DNA of 64,000 nt from Mesorhizobium loti R88b (GCF_013170845.1 NZ_CP033367.1:3721001-3785000), one strand, 5' to 3'. Counted from the first letter of the stretch, positions 9,131 through 19,541 are shown. Numbers and translations are program-made. The notes: generated by a model not told the origin, from the letters alone.

Positions 9131-10981
9131 TCAATCGTTCTGGGGGCGCATGCCGAAAGTGGCGGGCTTCAGGCCGTAGCGCATGTCGAAATCGTCTTCC
9201 GACGGCGTTCGGGTGGCCGGCGGCTTGCGGTAGTCGGGATCGCCGGCCTGGCGGCCGGAATCGACCACTTCGGCGAAGGCCATCGCCTGCTGCGACGGTT
9301 TCGGCACGTTGCGCAGCCGCTCGACAATCGCCACCAGATCGACATCGTCGTTGGCCTTTGGCGCCTCGGTCTCTTCGCGCTTGGCCGTGCCGGGAAGCAG
9401 GTGGCTGGGCAGTCGTTCGAACTTCAGCCGCATGGTGGTCGCCACGCCTTCGCCGAAGGCAATGGCTTCGCGCTGGCCCATGGACGACAGGAAGGCAAGG
9501 CTCGAGGCGGACGAGTCGGCGATGGCCGAACGGATGATCGCCTGGTCCTGCTCATTGGCGAGCCGCATGGCAAAGAAGGTCGAGCATTGCGACAGGATGG
9601 TCGGGTCGAGCTCGCCCGGACGCTGGGTGACGACGCCGAGATAGCAGCCATATTTGCGGCCTTCCTTGGCAATGCGCGACAGCGCGTGCCTTGTCGGCGC
9701 GAAGCCGAGACGCGGATCGGCCGGCATATAGCGATGCGCTTCCTCGCACAGCAACAGGAGTTGCAGCTTGCCCTCGCTCCACAGAGCGAGATCGAAGGCC
9801 AGACGCGCCAGCACCGAACAGACGGAATTGACCACTTCGGAGGGCATGCCGGCCATCTCGAAGCAGGTCACCGGGCGGCCGTGATGCGGCACGCGGAAAA
9901 TGTTGCCGATCGTCTCGTGGATGGTGTCCTCGATCAGGCGCGAATTGAACATGAAGCGGTAGCGCGGATCGGCGGCTGCCGATTCGATGCGCGTCTTCAG
10001 CGATTTGAGCGTCGGGCGCTCGTTCTTGCTTTCGAGCATGCCCATACGCTCGTCGATCTGCTTGAGCAGGTCGGCGACGCGGTAAGGCACCGGCGTATCG
10101 GCGGTCAGCGCATCATTCCCGCGCCGGAGATAAGCGCCTGAATTCGGGTTGCGGTAGAGATTCTTGGCGAGCGGAATGAGGTCGCGCAGGGCGTCGATCT
10201 CTTCAGGGACCGTTTCGCGGCCGCGAAACAGCACCTCGGCGAATTCCTCGAGCTTGAACATCCAGAACGGCAGGTCGAGCGTCTTGGAATCGACCCTGAC
10301 GCAATATTCCGGCAGCGATGAAGCAAACTCATTGTGTGGATCAAGGATAAGGATGCGCAGATCAGGGCGTGCCTGGATCGATTTGCGCAGCAGCAGCGAG
10401 ACGGCGGTGGACTTGCCGACGCCGGTGGTGCCGACAACGGCGAAATGGCGAGCCAGCGTGTCGTCAATGGCGATGTTGGCGGCGATCGTCTCGTCCTGTG
10501 CCAGAGAGCCGATGGTAATGGAATGGCGGCCGGCGAGATCATAGACCGCCTGCAGGTCGCGGGTACGGATGCGGTGCGCGACCGCACCGATATGCGGATA
10601 GGTGGTGATGCCGCGGTCGAAGATTGGCCTGGCGCCGGGCTCGGCGCCGTCGCGCACTTCACCGACCAGCTCGATGCTGACCTCGATGGGGTTCTGGCCC
10701 TCGTTGCTCCAGGCGCGGTTCGATTTGCCGATCGCGTAAACGAGACCCACGGTTCGCGTCGTGCCCAGATTGATCGAGATCATCTTGCCGACCGTCCACA
10801 GGCCGGTGACAGATCCGTCGATGTCGTCGGCATAGGCGGCGATGGTGGCGCGCGCGCCGTCGCATTGCACCACATTGCCCAGGATGCGCCGGTCGTTCTG
10901 CTCTGCGTTGCGGCGCTCCTGCGATGTCGGTTCTCCGACGCAAGCTTCGCGTTCGACATACATGGATAGGCCAATCCCCAT
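9131..10981 (-). CDS. HerA-like P-loop ATPase
   Basis: The 616-residue protein has an N-terminal beta-rich HAS-barrel-like region (about 30-130) and a large ATPase core. The Walker A motif is GTTGVGKST (about residues 184-192), a Walker B-like stretch is LLLLCEEAH near residue 420, and an arginine-rich segment RIAKEGRKYG with VTQRPGELDP follows. This is the HerA/FtsK-like DNA-translocase architecture. HerA normally pairs with the nuclease NurA in archaea, and bacterial relatives can act in phage defence; here no nuclease gene is adjacent. Translation may start at ATG 10981 or ATG 10963. Its role in this organism cannot be read from sequence. Confidence 0.8.
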   Translation of the reverse strand: MGIGLSMYVEREACVGEPTSQERRNAEQNDRRILGNVVQCDGARATIAAYADDIDGSVTGLWTVGKMISINLGTTRTVGLVYAIGKSNRAWSNEGQNPIEVSIELVGEVRDGAEPGARPIFDRGITTYPHIGAVAHRIRTRDLQAVYDLAGRHSITIGSLAQDETIAANIAIDDTLARHFAVVGTTGVGKSTAVSLLLRKSIQARPDLRILILDPHNEFASSLPEYCVRVDSKTLDLPFWMFKLEEFAEVLFRGRETVPEEIDALRDLIPLAKNLYRNPNSGAYLRRGNDALTADTPVPYRVADLLKQIDERMGMLESKNERPTLKSLKTRIESAAADPRYRFMFNSRLIEDTIHETIGNIFRVPHHGRPVTCFEMAGMPSEVVNSVCSVLARLAFDLALWSEGKLQLLLLCEEAHRYMPADPRLGFAPTRHALSRIAKEGRKYGCYLGVVTQRPGELDPTILSQCSTFFAMRLANEQDQAIIRSAIADSSASSLAFLSSMGQREAIAFGEGVATTMRLKFERLPSHLLPGTAKREETEAPKANDDVDLVAIVERLRNVPKPSQQAMAFAEVVDSGRQAGDPDYRKPPATRTPSEDDFDMRYGLKPATFGMRPQND

Positions 10982-11100
10982 TTCCCTGGAGGTTGGACCC
11001 TACAGGAATGGGGTTAAGGTCGGATGAGGTCGGATGGTGTAGAGAGGATTAAAGGCTTGGCGAAAATTGTCGCAAAATGGCTCTTTTCCAACGTATGTCT

Positions 11101-11134
11101 TTCGCTATAATGGACGAATGGATGATATAGCGAA
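11101..11134 (+). promoter_or_regulatory. Promoter plus inverted repeat over the start of the XRE-cupin gene
   Basis: TTCGCTATA (11101-11109) and TATAGCGAA (11126-11134) form a perfect 9-bp inverted repeat around a 16-nt centre. A consensus -10 box TATAAT sits at 11106-11111, so transcription should begin at about 11117-11118, the A of the start codon. The geometry suggests a leaderless mRNA and an autoregulatory operator. The -35 region (about 11083-11089) is poor, which would fit an activated or weak promoter. Confidence 0.55.
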
Positions 11135-11681
11135 CGATATTTCCTCGACCATCGGCAAGCGGATCCACACCGAAAGGGCCATGCGGGACTGGTCTCTGGC
11201 CGATCTCGCCGAACGGTCCGGTGTGTCCAAAGCGATGCTGAGCACGATCGAGCGCGGTATGACCAGCCCGACGGCGGCCCTTCTGGTCCGCATCGCGGCG
11301 GCCTTCGGCATGACGCTGTCGACCCTCATCGCGCGGGCGGAATTGCAGGGCGGCGGGTTGCTGCGCGAGGCTGAGCAGCCGGTGTGGTGCGATCCCGATA
11401 CGGGCTATGTCAGGCGGCATTTATCACCTGCCACCGACATGCCGCTCGAACTGATCAAGGTGCATCTCCCGGCGGGCGCGAGCGTCAGCTTGCCGGCGGC
11501 CTCCTACGCCTTCATCAAGCAGCAGATCTGGTTGATTTCCGGACGGCTCGACTTCACCGAGGGCGATGTGGTGCACAGGCTGGCGCCCGGCGACTGCCTG
11601 GCGCTGGGCGCGCCATCGGACTGCACCTTCCACGCCTCGGAGGCGGGCGCCGACTATGTCGTCGCTCTGGTCAGGGGCTGA
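11118..11681 (+). CDS. XRE-family regulator with C-terminal cupin domain
   Basis: The 187-residue protein starts at ATG 11118. An HTH_3 domain (about residues 8-65, containing LADLAERSGVSKAMLSTIERG) is followed by a small-molecule-binding cupin barrel (about 105-185). This is the PuuR/SutR-like layout, in which a ligand in the cupin domain controls DNA binding. The inverted repeat at 11101-11134 covers its promoter and start codon and is a likely self-operator. A small unknown gene follows after 4 bp, so the two are cotranscribed. Confidence 0.88.
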   Translation: MDDIANDISSTIGKRIHTERAMRDWSLADLAERSGVSKAMLSTIERGMTSPTAALLVRIAAAFGMTLSTLIARAELQGGGLLREAEQPVWCDPDTGYVRRHLSPATDMPLELIKVHLPAGASVSLPAASYAFIKQQIWLISGRLDFTEGDVVHRLAPGDCLALGAPSDCTFHASEAGADYVVALVRG

Positions 11682-11685
11682 CATC

Positions 11686-11994
11686 ATGGCGAGACGTCCC
11701 AAACGCTCCCACAATGGGGGGCCGCCTCTTGATGAGTACAAGGGACCGCCATGGGGCAAAGGCGATCCCTACATCTTCCTGGCCTGGCAGGCCGCGCACG
11801 CCAAGGCGTGGAAGGCGCCGAGCCGCGAAATCATGTTGTTGCGCATGGACAAGGCCGAGCGGCTGGGCCTGACCTATGAGGAATACACGCTCGAAATCCT
11901 CGAGCGCGGGCGGCATCTCAGGGAAGAAGACACCGAGCGCATCAGCGCCATCAAGGCCGGGCGCAAGCGCCGCCGCGTGAGCCGTCTCGACTGA
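11686..11994 (+). CDS. Small basic hypothetical protein downstream of the XRE-cupin gene
   Basis: The 102-residue product starts at ATG 11686, 4 bp after the XRE-cupin stop. It begins MARRPKRSHNGGPPL and ends with a very basic tail, AGRKRRRVSRLD. The middle is Trp-rich and helical (FLAWQAAHAKAWKAP, then EEYTLEILERGRHL). There are no Cys residues and no signal peptide. Similar small 'NGGPPL' proteins occur in Rhizobiales without a known function, as far as I recall. The basic ends suggest contact with nucleic acid, but that is only inference. Confidence 0.7.
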   Translation: MARRPKRSHNGGPPLDEYKGPPWGKGDPYIFLAWQAAHAKAWKAPSREIMLLRMDKAERLGLTYEEYTLEILERGRHLREEDTERISAIKAGRKRRRVSRLD

Positions 11995-12040
11995 TGCCGG
12001 CACGCTGTCTGCCCCCTTCATCGTTTCCAGAGGACTGGTC

Positions 12041-12571
12041 ATGAATTCCATTGATATCGAAGCCCTGAGCGCCAGTGCGGAAACACTGGCAGTCCTGGCT
12101 GATCTGCTGGTCGAGACAGTTGCCGCAGGCGGATCGGTCAGTTTCATGCATCCGCTGGCACCGAAATCGGCAAGCGCGTTCTGGGAGAAGTCGCTGGCCG
12201 CAGCGGCCAGAGGGGAGCGAGTGGTGCTTGGCGCATGGGACGGCAAGGCCCTTGTCGGCACCGTCACGCTGCTGCTCGACTTCCCGCCCAACCAGCCGCA
12301 TCGGGCCGAGATCGCCAAGCTGATGACATCGGTCGGATACCGGGGCAGGGGTGTCGGAACGCGCCTGATGCGGGCCGCCGAGCGTCTCGCTGTCGAGAAG
12401 GGGCGTACGCTGCTGGTCCTGGATACGGCAACAGAAGAGGGCGCTTCAGGCCTCTACGAAAAACTCGGTTTTACGTTGGCCGGCGAAATACCGGACTATG
12501 CGCTGAAGCCACATGGCGGGCTGACCGGCACGCTGATCTATTGGAAGCGCATTGGCGCCTTGTCGAAATAG
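12041..12571 (+). CDS. GNAT-family N-acetyltransferase
   Basis: This 176-residue protein carries the GNAT core. The acetyl-CoA pyrophosphate-binding signature is RGRGVGTRLMRAAE (about residues 104-117), preceded by AEIAKLMTSVGY and followed by LVLDTATEEGASGLYEKLGF. The substrate is unknown. ATG 12041 follows an AGAGGA ribosome site. It converges on the LysR gene, with only 10 bp between the two stop codons. Confidence 0.88.
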   Translation: MNSIDIEALSASAETLAVLADLLVETVAAGGSVSFMHPLAPKSASAFWEKSLAAAARGERVVLGAWDGKALVGTVTLLLDFPPNQPHRAEIAKLMTSVGYRGRGVGTRLMRAAERLAVEKGRTLLVLDTATEEGASGLYEKLGFTLAGEIPDYALKPHGGLTGTLIYWKRIGALSK

Positions 12572-12581
12572 GTCGCGCCGG

Positions 12582-15321
<2,740 letters not shown>

Positions 15322-15349
15322 CAGCGATTCATCACCGGGAGGGACAGCC

Positions 15350-15556
15350 ATGTGTTTCTGCTTCGACGGCGACAATGCAGTGGCTGCATTCCGGCCGGAG
15401 AGCTGCCGCGAGCGCTTGACTGACGCAAGCGCTCGCGCCGAACGACCGGACACTTCACACCATGAACCAGGCCAGGTCGGCTCCGCCGGATCGTTCGAGC
15501 CGGCCGATGCTGGCCAAGCGCGCCACATTGCCGGCGGGTTTGTTCGGGAGTATTAG
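15350..15556 (+). CDS. Short ORF after tmpB, possibly a gene remnant
   Basis: A 68-residue frame begins at ATG 15350, 28 bp after the tmpB-like stop, with a strong ribosome site GGGAGGG at 15337-15343. The start MCFCFDGDNAVAAF looks genuine, but the later part is low in hydrophobic residues and resembles no family I know. It may be the surviving 5' end of a third operon gene that was truncated, or a true small protein. I do not recognise a function. Confidence 0.3.
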   Translation: MCFCFDGDNAVAAFRPESCRERLTDASARAERPDTSHHEPGQVGSAGSFEPADAGQARHIAGGFVREY

Positions 15557-15620
15557 ACACGCCCGAAATGCGGCCTGTTTTCATCCGCCGCTGCGTATCG
15601 ACCACATTCTTGAAGGAGGC

Positions 15621-15674
15621 ATGATGAGATCTTGTTCACGCATTTCGCGCCTCCACGGCAGTCGAACGGGCTGA
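15621..15674 (+). CDS. 17-codon ORF with an ideal ribosome site
   Basis: ATG 15621 is preceded by GAAGGAGG ending 2 nt before it (and 5 nt before a second ATG at 15624), the best Shine-Dalgarno match in the region. The ORF encodes MMRSCSRISRLHGSRTG and then stops at 15672-15674. The peptide is basic, with four Arg, four Ser and one Cys, like a leader peptide rather than a folded protein. It precedes the hairpin-rich region before the PcfJ-like gene. Chance occurrence is possible. Confidence 0.3.
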   Translation: MMRSCSRISRLHGSRTG

Positions 15675-15779
15675 CCGCACCACAGCGGTTTCCAATTTCC
15701 CGACGATCTAACGACCGCCTTGCGGTGCGTTGCAGCGCTCATTGTCCGCAATGGATTCGATACAGGTCACTGATGCGGT

Positions 15780-15905
15780 GGGAGCCGACAAGCTCCCGGC
15801 CAACGATCACGGCTGCCTAAAGGCCTGAGATGCGCCTTTGCAACACTCGCTCAGGCCATTGTAAACATTGGAATAATGGCTCTTGCTCAAAAACTTCCTT
15901 GAGCC
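15780..15905 (+). other. Hairpin-rich non-coding stretch, candidate structured RNA leader
   Basis: Three inverted repeats lie in series: GGGAGC/GCTCCC (15780-15785 with 15792-15797), GGCCTGAG/CTCAGGCC (15822-15829 with 15850-15857), and GCTCAA/TTGAGC at about 15886-15905. All are perfect in the stem. The larger stretch 15557-15954 has no other convincing gene. The layout before a short ORF and the PcfJ-like gene fits a regulatory leader or a small RNA, but no known riboswitch class is recognised. Confidence 0.35.
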
Positions 15906-15954
15906 TAGAGAGCCCGCCATTCCAACCCCGTCATCCCCAGAGGAGACCCGTCAA

Positions 15955-16092
15955 ATGTCACGCATATCCAGTTCGACACATTCCGTGCCGGCGCTGGAAG
16001 TGCGCGCGGCTGACAGGGTTCCAATCGGGAAGAACGGCCATGGCCAGGTCCATGATCCAGCTCAGGCAGGACGCCGAGCGTTTACGTATTAA
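15955..16092 (+). CDS. 45-codon ORF overlapping the start of the PcfJ-like gene
   Basis: ATG 15955 follows AGGAG at 15941-15945 with 9-nt spacing. The product begins MSRISSSTHSVPALEVRAAD and ends out of frame inside the PcfJ-like gene, overlapping its start (16040) by 53 bp. The arrangement could couple translation of the downstream gene, or indicate a frameshift joining the two. The sequence matches no family I know. Confidence 0.35.
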   Translation: MSRISSSTHSVPALEVRAADRVPIGKNGHGQVHDPAQAGRRAFTY

Positions 16093-17179
16093 TGCATATG
16101 CCGCGACACTGCGGCGGGTTTCTCCAGCCCGGCGTCCCGCTCCGGATTTCGAGCGGGCGATCGAGGAGGCGCATCGCGGCTTCGGCATGGCGATCCGCGA
16201 TGGGGCCTTATGGCGCCCGAAGCTGAAGACGCGCGACCATGCGCGTTTGCGGCTTGCGGCTGCGCGCCATCTCTATGCGCTGTACCCGGTGCCGGCCGCG
16301 CTCGAAGCCATCTGGCTCGACAGCTCGGGGCTCGATGCCGGTGAGATCAAGCTGCGCAAGGCCTGGTATATTGCGGCCGCGGGCGGCAACTCGCTCTACA
16401 AGGCGGGCGCCAGTGCGTGGTTGTCGCGCAAGGAGGTGCACTGCTTCCTGAACCTCTGCGGCGACTTCACGTTCGATGAGGCATTCTGGGTGGCGATCAT
16501 ACGGACTTATACGGATGATTTGGGGCTGGCGGCTCGAATTGCGCGGACGAAGATCGCGCGTACGCCACGCGGCGAGCTTGCCTTCTGGCGCGAGGTCGCC
16601 CGGTTCTTCTGCGGACAACCAACGTCCAGGGAAGAGATCGACGATCTGTGCGACTATGTCGGTGCGATGCATCGGCATGATCGCGCCTACAGCCTGAAGG
16701 GACGCACGCTCGGCTCGTTGCGCAAGCAGATGTCGGAATGGCACCGCGACATTGCTGCCATCGAACGCATCGAGGCCATGCGTCGCCGCGTCGCCGGCCG
16801 GGTTTCGCCGGTAAAAGGCGCCTGGGATGGCTCGCGGCTCGATGACTGGGAATGGCAGCCGCCGGCCAAGGAGGCGAAGGCGCATGGTGAGCGCTTCTTC
16901 ATTCGCCAGCTAAGGACGGCCGAGGATCTGGTCGCCGAATCCAGGGCGATGCATCACTGCGTGTCGACATACGCAGCCAAATGCATTGCCGGCTATGCCT
17001 CGATCTGGGTACTGCGGCGCACGGCGCTTGGCAAGATCGACCGTCGGCTGACGATCGAACTAGACCGGCAACATCGTGCGGTGCAGGTGCGCGGTTTCGG
17101 CAATCGTCTGGCTACGCCCGACGAGCGCAAGATACTCGAGCGCTGGGCCAAGGCGAAGGGTGTGATGCTGCCGGACTGA
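16040..17179 (+). CDS. PcfJ-like protein
   Basis: The 379-residue protein (from ATG 16040) has in its C-terminal third the conserved core of the PcfJ family: EDLVAESRAMHHCVSTY, then IAGYASIWVLRR, then LTIELDRQHRAVQVRGFGN. The N-terminal 280 residues are helical, Arg/Ala-rich and without motifs. PcfJ genes were named on enterococcal conjugative plasmids, yet many copies are chromosomal, and their biochemical role is unknown. Here no other conjugation gene is near. A hairpin terminator follows the stop codon. Confidence 0.7.
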   Translation: MARSMIQLRQDAERLRINAYAATLRRVSPARRPAPDFERAIEEAHRGFGMAIRDGALWRPKLKTRDHARLRLAAARHLYALYPVPAALEAIWLDSSGLDAGEIKLRKAWYIAAAGGNSLYKAGASAWLSRKEVHCFLNLCGDFTFDEAFWVAIIRTYTDDLGLAARIARTKIARTPRGELAFWREVARFFCGQPTSREEIDDLCDYVGAMHRHDRAYSLKGRTLGSLRKQMSEWHRDIAAIERIEAMRRRVAGRVSPVKGAWDGSRLDDWEWQPPAKEAKAHGERFFIRQLRTAEDLVAESRAMHHCVSTYAAKCIAGYASIWVLRRTALGKIDRRLTIELDRQHRAVQVRGFGNRLATPDERKILERWAKAKGVMLPD

Positions 17180-17187
17180 AACGGAAG

Positions 17188-17216
17188 ACCCGCGCGGTGG
17201 AAGTCGCCGCGCGGGT
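17188..17216. terminator. Hairpin between the PcfJ-like and FMO-like genes
   Basis: ACCCGCGCGG (17188-17197) and CCGCGCGGGT (17207-17216) form a perfect 10-bp GC-rich stem with a 9-nt loop in the gap between convergent genes. The T run is poor on the plus strand (TTCAA) and short on the minus strand, so it may end transcription in both directions weakly. Confidence 0.65.
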
Positions 17217-17241
17217 TCAAAGGGCGCGGATATGCCGGACG

Positions 17242-19044
17242 CTATCCCTTGTGATGCACCTTCTGCAGCCCATAGACCGGTGTCGGCAGCCCGGCCTGCC
17301 TGGCCTTCAGCTGCAGCGCCAGGAACTGCGAATAGTGGCGCGACTGGTGCAGATTGCCGCCATGGAACCACAGCGCTTCTTGTTGCGTCGGCTTCCACAT
17401 GTTGCGCAATTCGCCTTCCCAAGGGCCCGGATCCTTGGTGGTGTTGGAGCCGAGGCCCCAGCATTTGCCGACCTTGTCAGCGGTTTCGCGCGATATCAGA
17501 TCGGCGGCCCAACCGTTCATCGAGCCGTAGCCGGTGGCGTAGACGATAAGGTCCGCAGGCAGTTCCGACCCGTCGCTGAGCAGAACCGAATGCTGCTTGA
17601 TCTCTTCGACGTCAACGCCGCTCTTCAGCTTGATCGAACCATCGATGACCAGCTGGGAGGCGCCGACGTCGATGTAATAGCCCGAGCCGCGCCTGAGATA
17701 CTTCATGAACAGGCCGGACTCGTCGTCGCCCCAGTCCAGCATGAAACCGGCCTTTTTCAACCCCTTGTAGAATGCCGCGTCGCGTTTCTTCATCTCGGCA
17801 TAGGCCGGGATCTGGAACTCGTGCAGGATCTTGTAGGGCAGGGAAGCAAAGATGAGGTCGGCCTTGGCCGTGGTGATGCCGTTCTGAACCGCCTGTTCCG
17901 AGTAGAGGGACCCTAGCCCGATTTCCATCAACGTGTCGGATCTGGAGATATGGGTGCTCGAACGCTGCACCATGGTGACGTCGGCGCCGGCTTCCCAAAG
18001 TGCGGCGGCGATGTCGTGGGCGGAATTGTTGGAGCCGATGACGACGGCCTTCTTGCCTGCATAGGCGTCGGGGCCTGGATGCTTCGAGGAGTGATGCTGG
18101 TCGCCCTTGAAGCTTTCCATGCCCTTGAATTTCGGCAGATTGGCCTTGCCGGACTGTCCAGTGGCCAGCACCAATTGCTTCGGCTTCAGGGTGATATCCT
18201 TGCCGTCGCGGTGGACGACGACGGTCCATTCTTTCTTCTTGTCGTCATAGGAAGCGCTCTTGGCCTCGGTCGAGGACCAGTAGTTCAGCTCCATCACCTT
18301 GGTGTACATTTCCAGCCAGTCGCCGATCTTGTCCTTGGGCGAGAAGACCGGCCAGTTCTTGGGGAAATCGATATAGGGCAGATGGTCGTACCAGACCGGA
18401 TCATGCAGGCAGAGCGATTTGTAGCGCTTGCGCCAGCTGTCGCCTGCCCGCTCGTTCTTCTCGATGATTATGGTCGGTACGCCGAGCTGCCGCAGCCTTG
18501 CGCCAAGCGCGATGCCACCTTGGCCGCCGCCGATGATCACCGTATCGGGCTGTGTCTTGAAGCCGAGTTCGGCGGCTTCCCTCTCGCGCTCTTCCTTCCA
18601 TGTCGGACGGTTCTTGCCCGAGCCGTGCTTGGCGCCCATGGGCCGCGCGAAGCCAGCCTTCTCCTCATGACCTTTCAATTCGGCCATGGTGGTCAGCAGT
18701 ATCCAGATCTTGCCGTCCTTCAGCCTGACATGGCCAAAGCCACGCGCCAGTTCTGTCTCGAAACTGATCCAGCCTTCGATCAGCCCACCGCTCTCGGTCG
18801 CGTCCTCACCTTTGGCGAGTGCCCAGTGTGACGGCTTTGTCCTCGACAACTGGCTGTCCAGCATGTCGCGCACCTGATCCTTGCCTTCCATGGTCTTGAT
18901 GTTCCAGGTGAAGGTGACGAGGTCGCGCCAGTAGCAGTCGTCCTGGAAACAACCGACGGCCTTCTCGACGTCATTGGCGGCCAGGGCGGCGCCGAATTGG
19001 TCGAGCAGGTCGGACAGTTTCTTGTTGGGGGCCTTGTCGAGCAT
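17242..19044 (-). CDS. FMO-like flavin monooxygenase with an N-terminal SnoaL/NTF2-like domain
   Basis: The 600-residue protein joins an NTF2/SnoaL-like domain (about residues 8-125) to a class B flavin monooxygenase. The FAD-binding GGGQGG is at 172-177 and a second Rossmann-type site reads GSNNS at 337-341. The FMO/Baeyer-Villiger fingerprint appears as FKGDQHH (312-318), with His-Pro where Trp-Pro/Asp or Tyr/Phe is usual ten residues into the motif. Similar proteins resemble plant YUCCA and bacterial FMOs, so a role in oxidising a small N- or S-containing or ketone substrate is likely, but the substrate is unknown. Conserved ATGYGS lies near the C-terminus. It is transcribed alone. Confidence 0.85.
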   Translation of the reverse strand: MLDKAPNKKLSDLLDQFGAALAANDVEKAVGCFQDDCYWRDLVTFTWNIKTMEGKDQVRDMLDSQLSRTKPSHWALAKGEDATESGGLIEGWISFETELARGFGHVRLKDGKIWILLTTMAELKGHEEKAGFARPMGAKHGSGKNRPTWKEEREREAAELGFKTQPDTVIIGGGQGGIALGARLRQLGVPTIIIEKNERAGDSWRKRYKSLCLHDPVWYDHLPYIDFPKNWPVFSPKDKIGDWLEMYTKVMELNYWSSTEAKSASYDDKKKEWTVVVHRDGKDITLKPKQLVLATGQSGKANLPKFKGMESFKGDQHHSSKHPGPDAYAGKKAVVIGSNNSAHDIAAALWEAGADVTMVQRSSTHISRSDTLMEIGLGSLYSEQAVQNGITTAKADLIFASLPYKILHEFQIPAYAEMKKRDAAFYKGLKKAGFMLDWGDDESGLFMKYLRRGSGYYIDVGASQLVIDGSIKLKSGVDVEEIKQHSVLLSDGSELPADLIVYATGYGSMNGWAADLISRETADKVGKCWGLGSNTTKDPGPWEGELRNMWKPTQQEALWFHGGNLHQSRHYSQFLALQLKARQAGLPTPVYGLQKVHHKG

Positions 19045-19332
19045 AAGTCTTCCTCCGTGAAATCCTGACCGTCATGGTGGCTCCTCCCGAGCCGGACGAT
19101 CAAGTATCGGCAGAGAGGACGGCGTTCGTCACGCCCCACCATAGTTTCGCGTGGCTTCAAGGACTTATCCGGAGAACGACGCTCCGGAACTGGTCCGGGA
19201 GTGCCTAGCGGAGGGCGATGGAAGGGACGTTGCGGTTTGCGTGATGTCGGTACGATATGGCGTCGGTCGCGAAATCGTGACGGCCATTTGTCGAATTGAG
19301 AAATACCTTCAGCGCCGGCGCGATTTTTGCCG
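19045..19332. other. Gap without a supported gene
   Basis: This stretch holds the 5' region of the FMO-like gene on the minus strand and the upstream part of the ilv leader on the plus strand. A 61-codon frame (19151-19336) exists but has no ribosome site and no recognisable product. I see no clear repeat or operator. Confidence 0.4.
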
Positions 19333-19360
19333 TTGACAGGCTGCCTTGCCCGCCCTTAGT
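19333..19360 (+). promoter_or_regulatory. Promoter of the ilvBN leader transcript
   Basis: A perfect -35 box TTGACA lies at 19333-19338, and a weaker -10 (CTTAGT, 19355-19360) follows at near-ideal distance. Transcription would begin at about 19367-19371, at or just before the leader-peptide ATG. This matches the nearly leaderless attenuator transcripts known for amino acid operons in rhizobia. Confidence 0.6.
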
Positions 19361-19370
19361 GTCCGCGACC

Positions 19371-19421
19371 ATGAAAACGGCACTCATTCTCGTAGGAAGG
19401 CGCGTGGGCAAGGCGGTGTAA
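19371..19421 (+). CDS. ilvBN leader peptide
   Basis: A 16-residue peptide, MKTALILVGRRVGKAV, starts at ATG 19371 and stops at TAA 19419-19421. The run Ala-Leu-Ile-Leu-Val, with two more Val codons later, contains exactly the branched-chain amino acids whose supply should govern acetolactate synthase. It sits between a promoter and a terminator, the classic attenuation layout. Ribosome stalling here when Leu, Ile or Val is scarce would prevent the downstream terminator from forming. Confidence 0.8.
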   Translation: MKTALILVGRRVGKAV

Positions 19422-19478
19422 CCGCCGGGCGAAAACCTCCCATGCGCAACACACAGGCTCCCTCGGGGGCCTTTTTTA
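19412..19478 (+). terminator. ilvBN attenuator: pause hairpin and terminator
   Basis: GGCGGT/ACCGCC (19412-19417 with 19421-19426) overlaps the leader-peptide stop. Further on, AGGCTCC (19455-19461) pairs with GGGGCCT (19466-19472) through a CTCG loop and is followed by a T-rich tail (19472-19480). The second hairpin is an intrinsic terminator placed 63 bp before the ilvB start. I did not resolve the competing antiterminator pairing. Confidence 0.78.
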
Positions 19479-19541
19479 TTGCCTGAAACACGACTAAACG
19501 ACCAGCAAACGCCAGATGGCGGACAGTACGGGACCAGACCG

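Noticed and set aside
19151..19336. 61-codon plus-strand frame upstream of the ilv leader
   Set aside because: It lacks a ribosome site and overlaps the -35 box of the ilv promoter; the product resembles nothing known.
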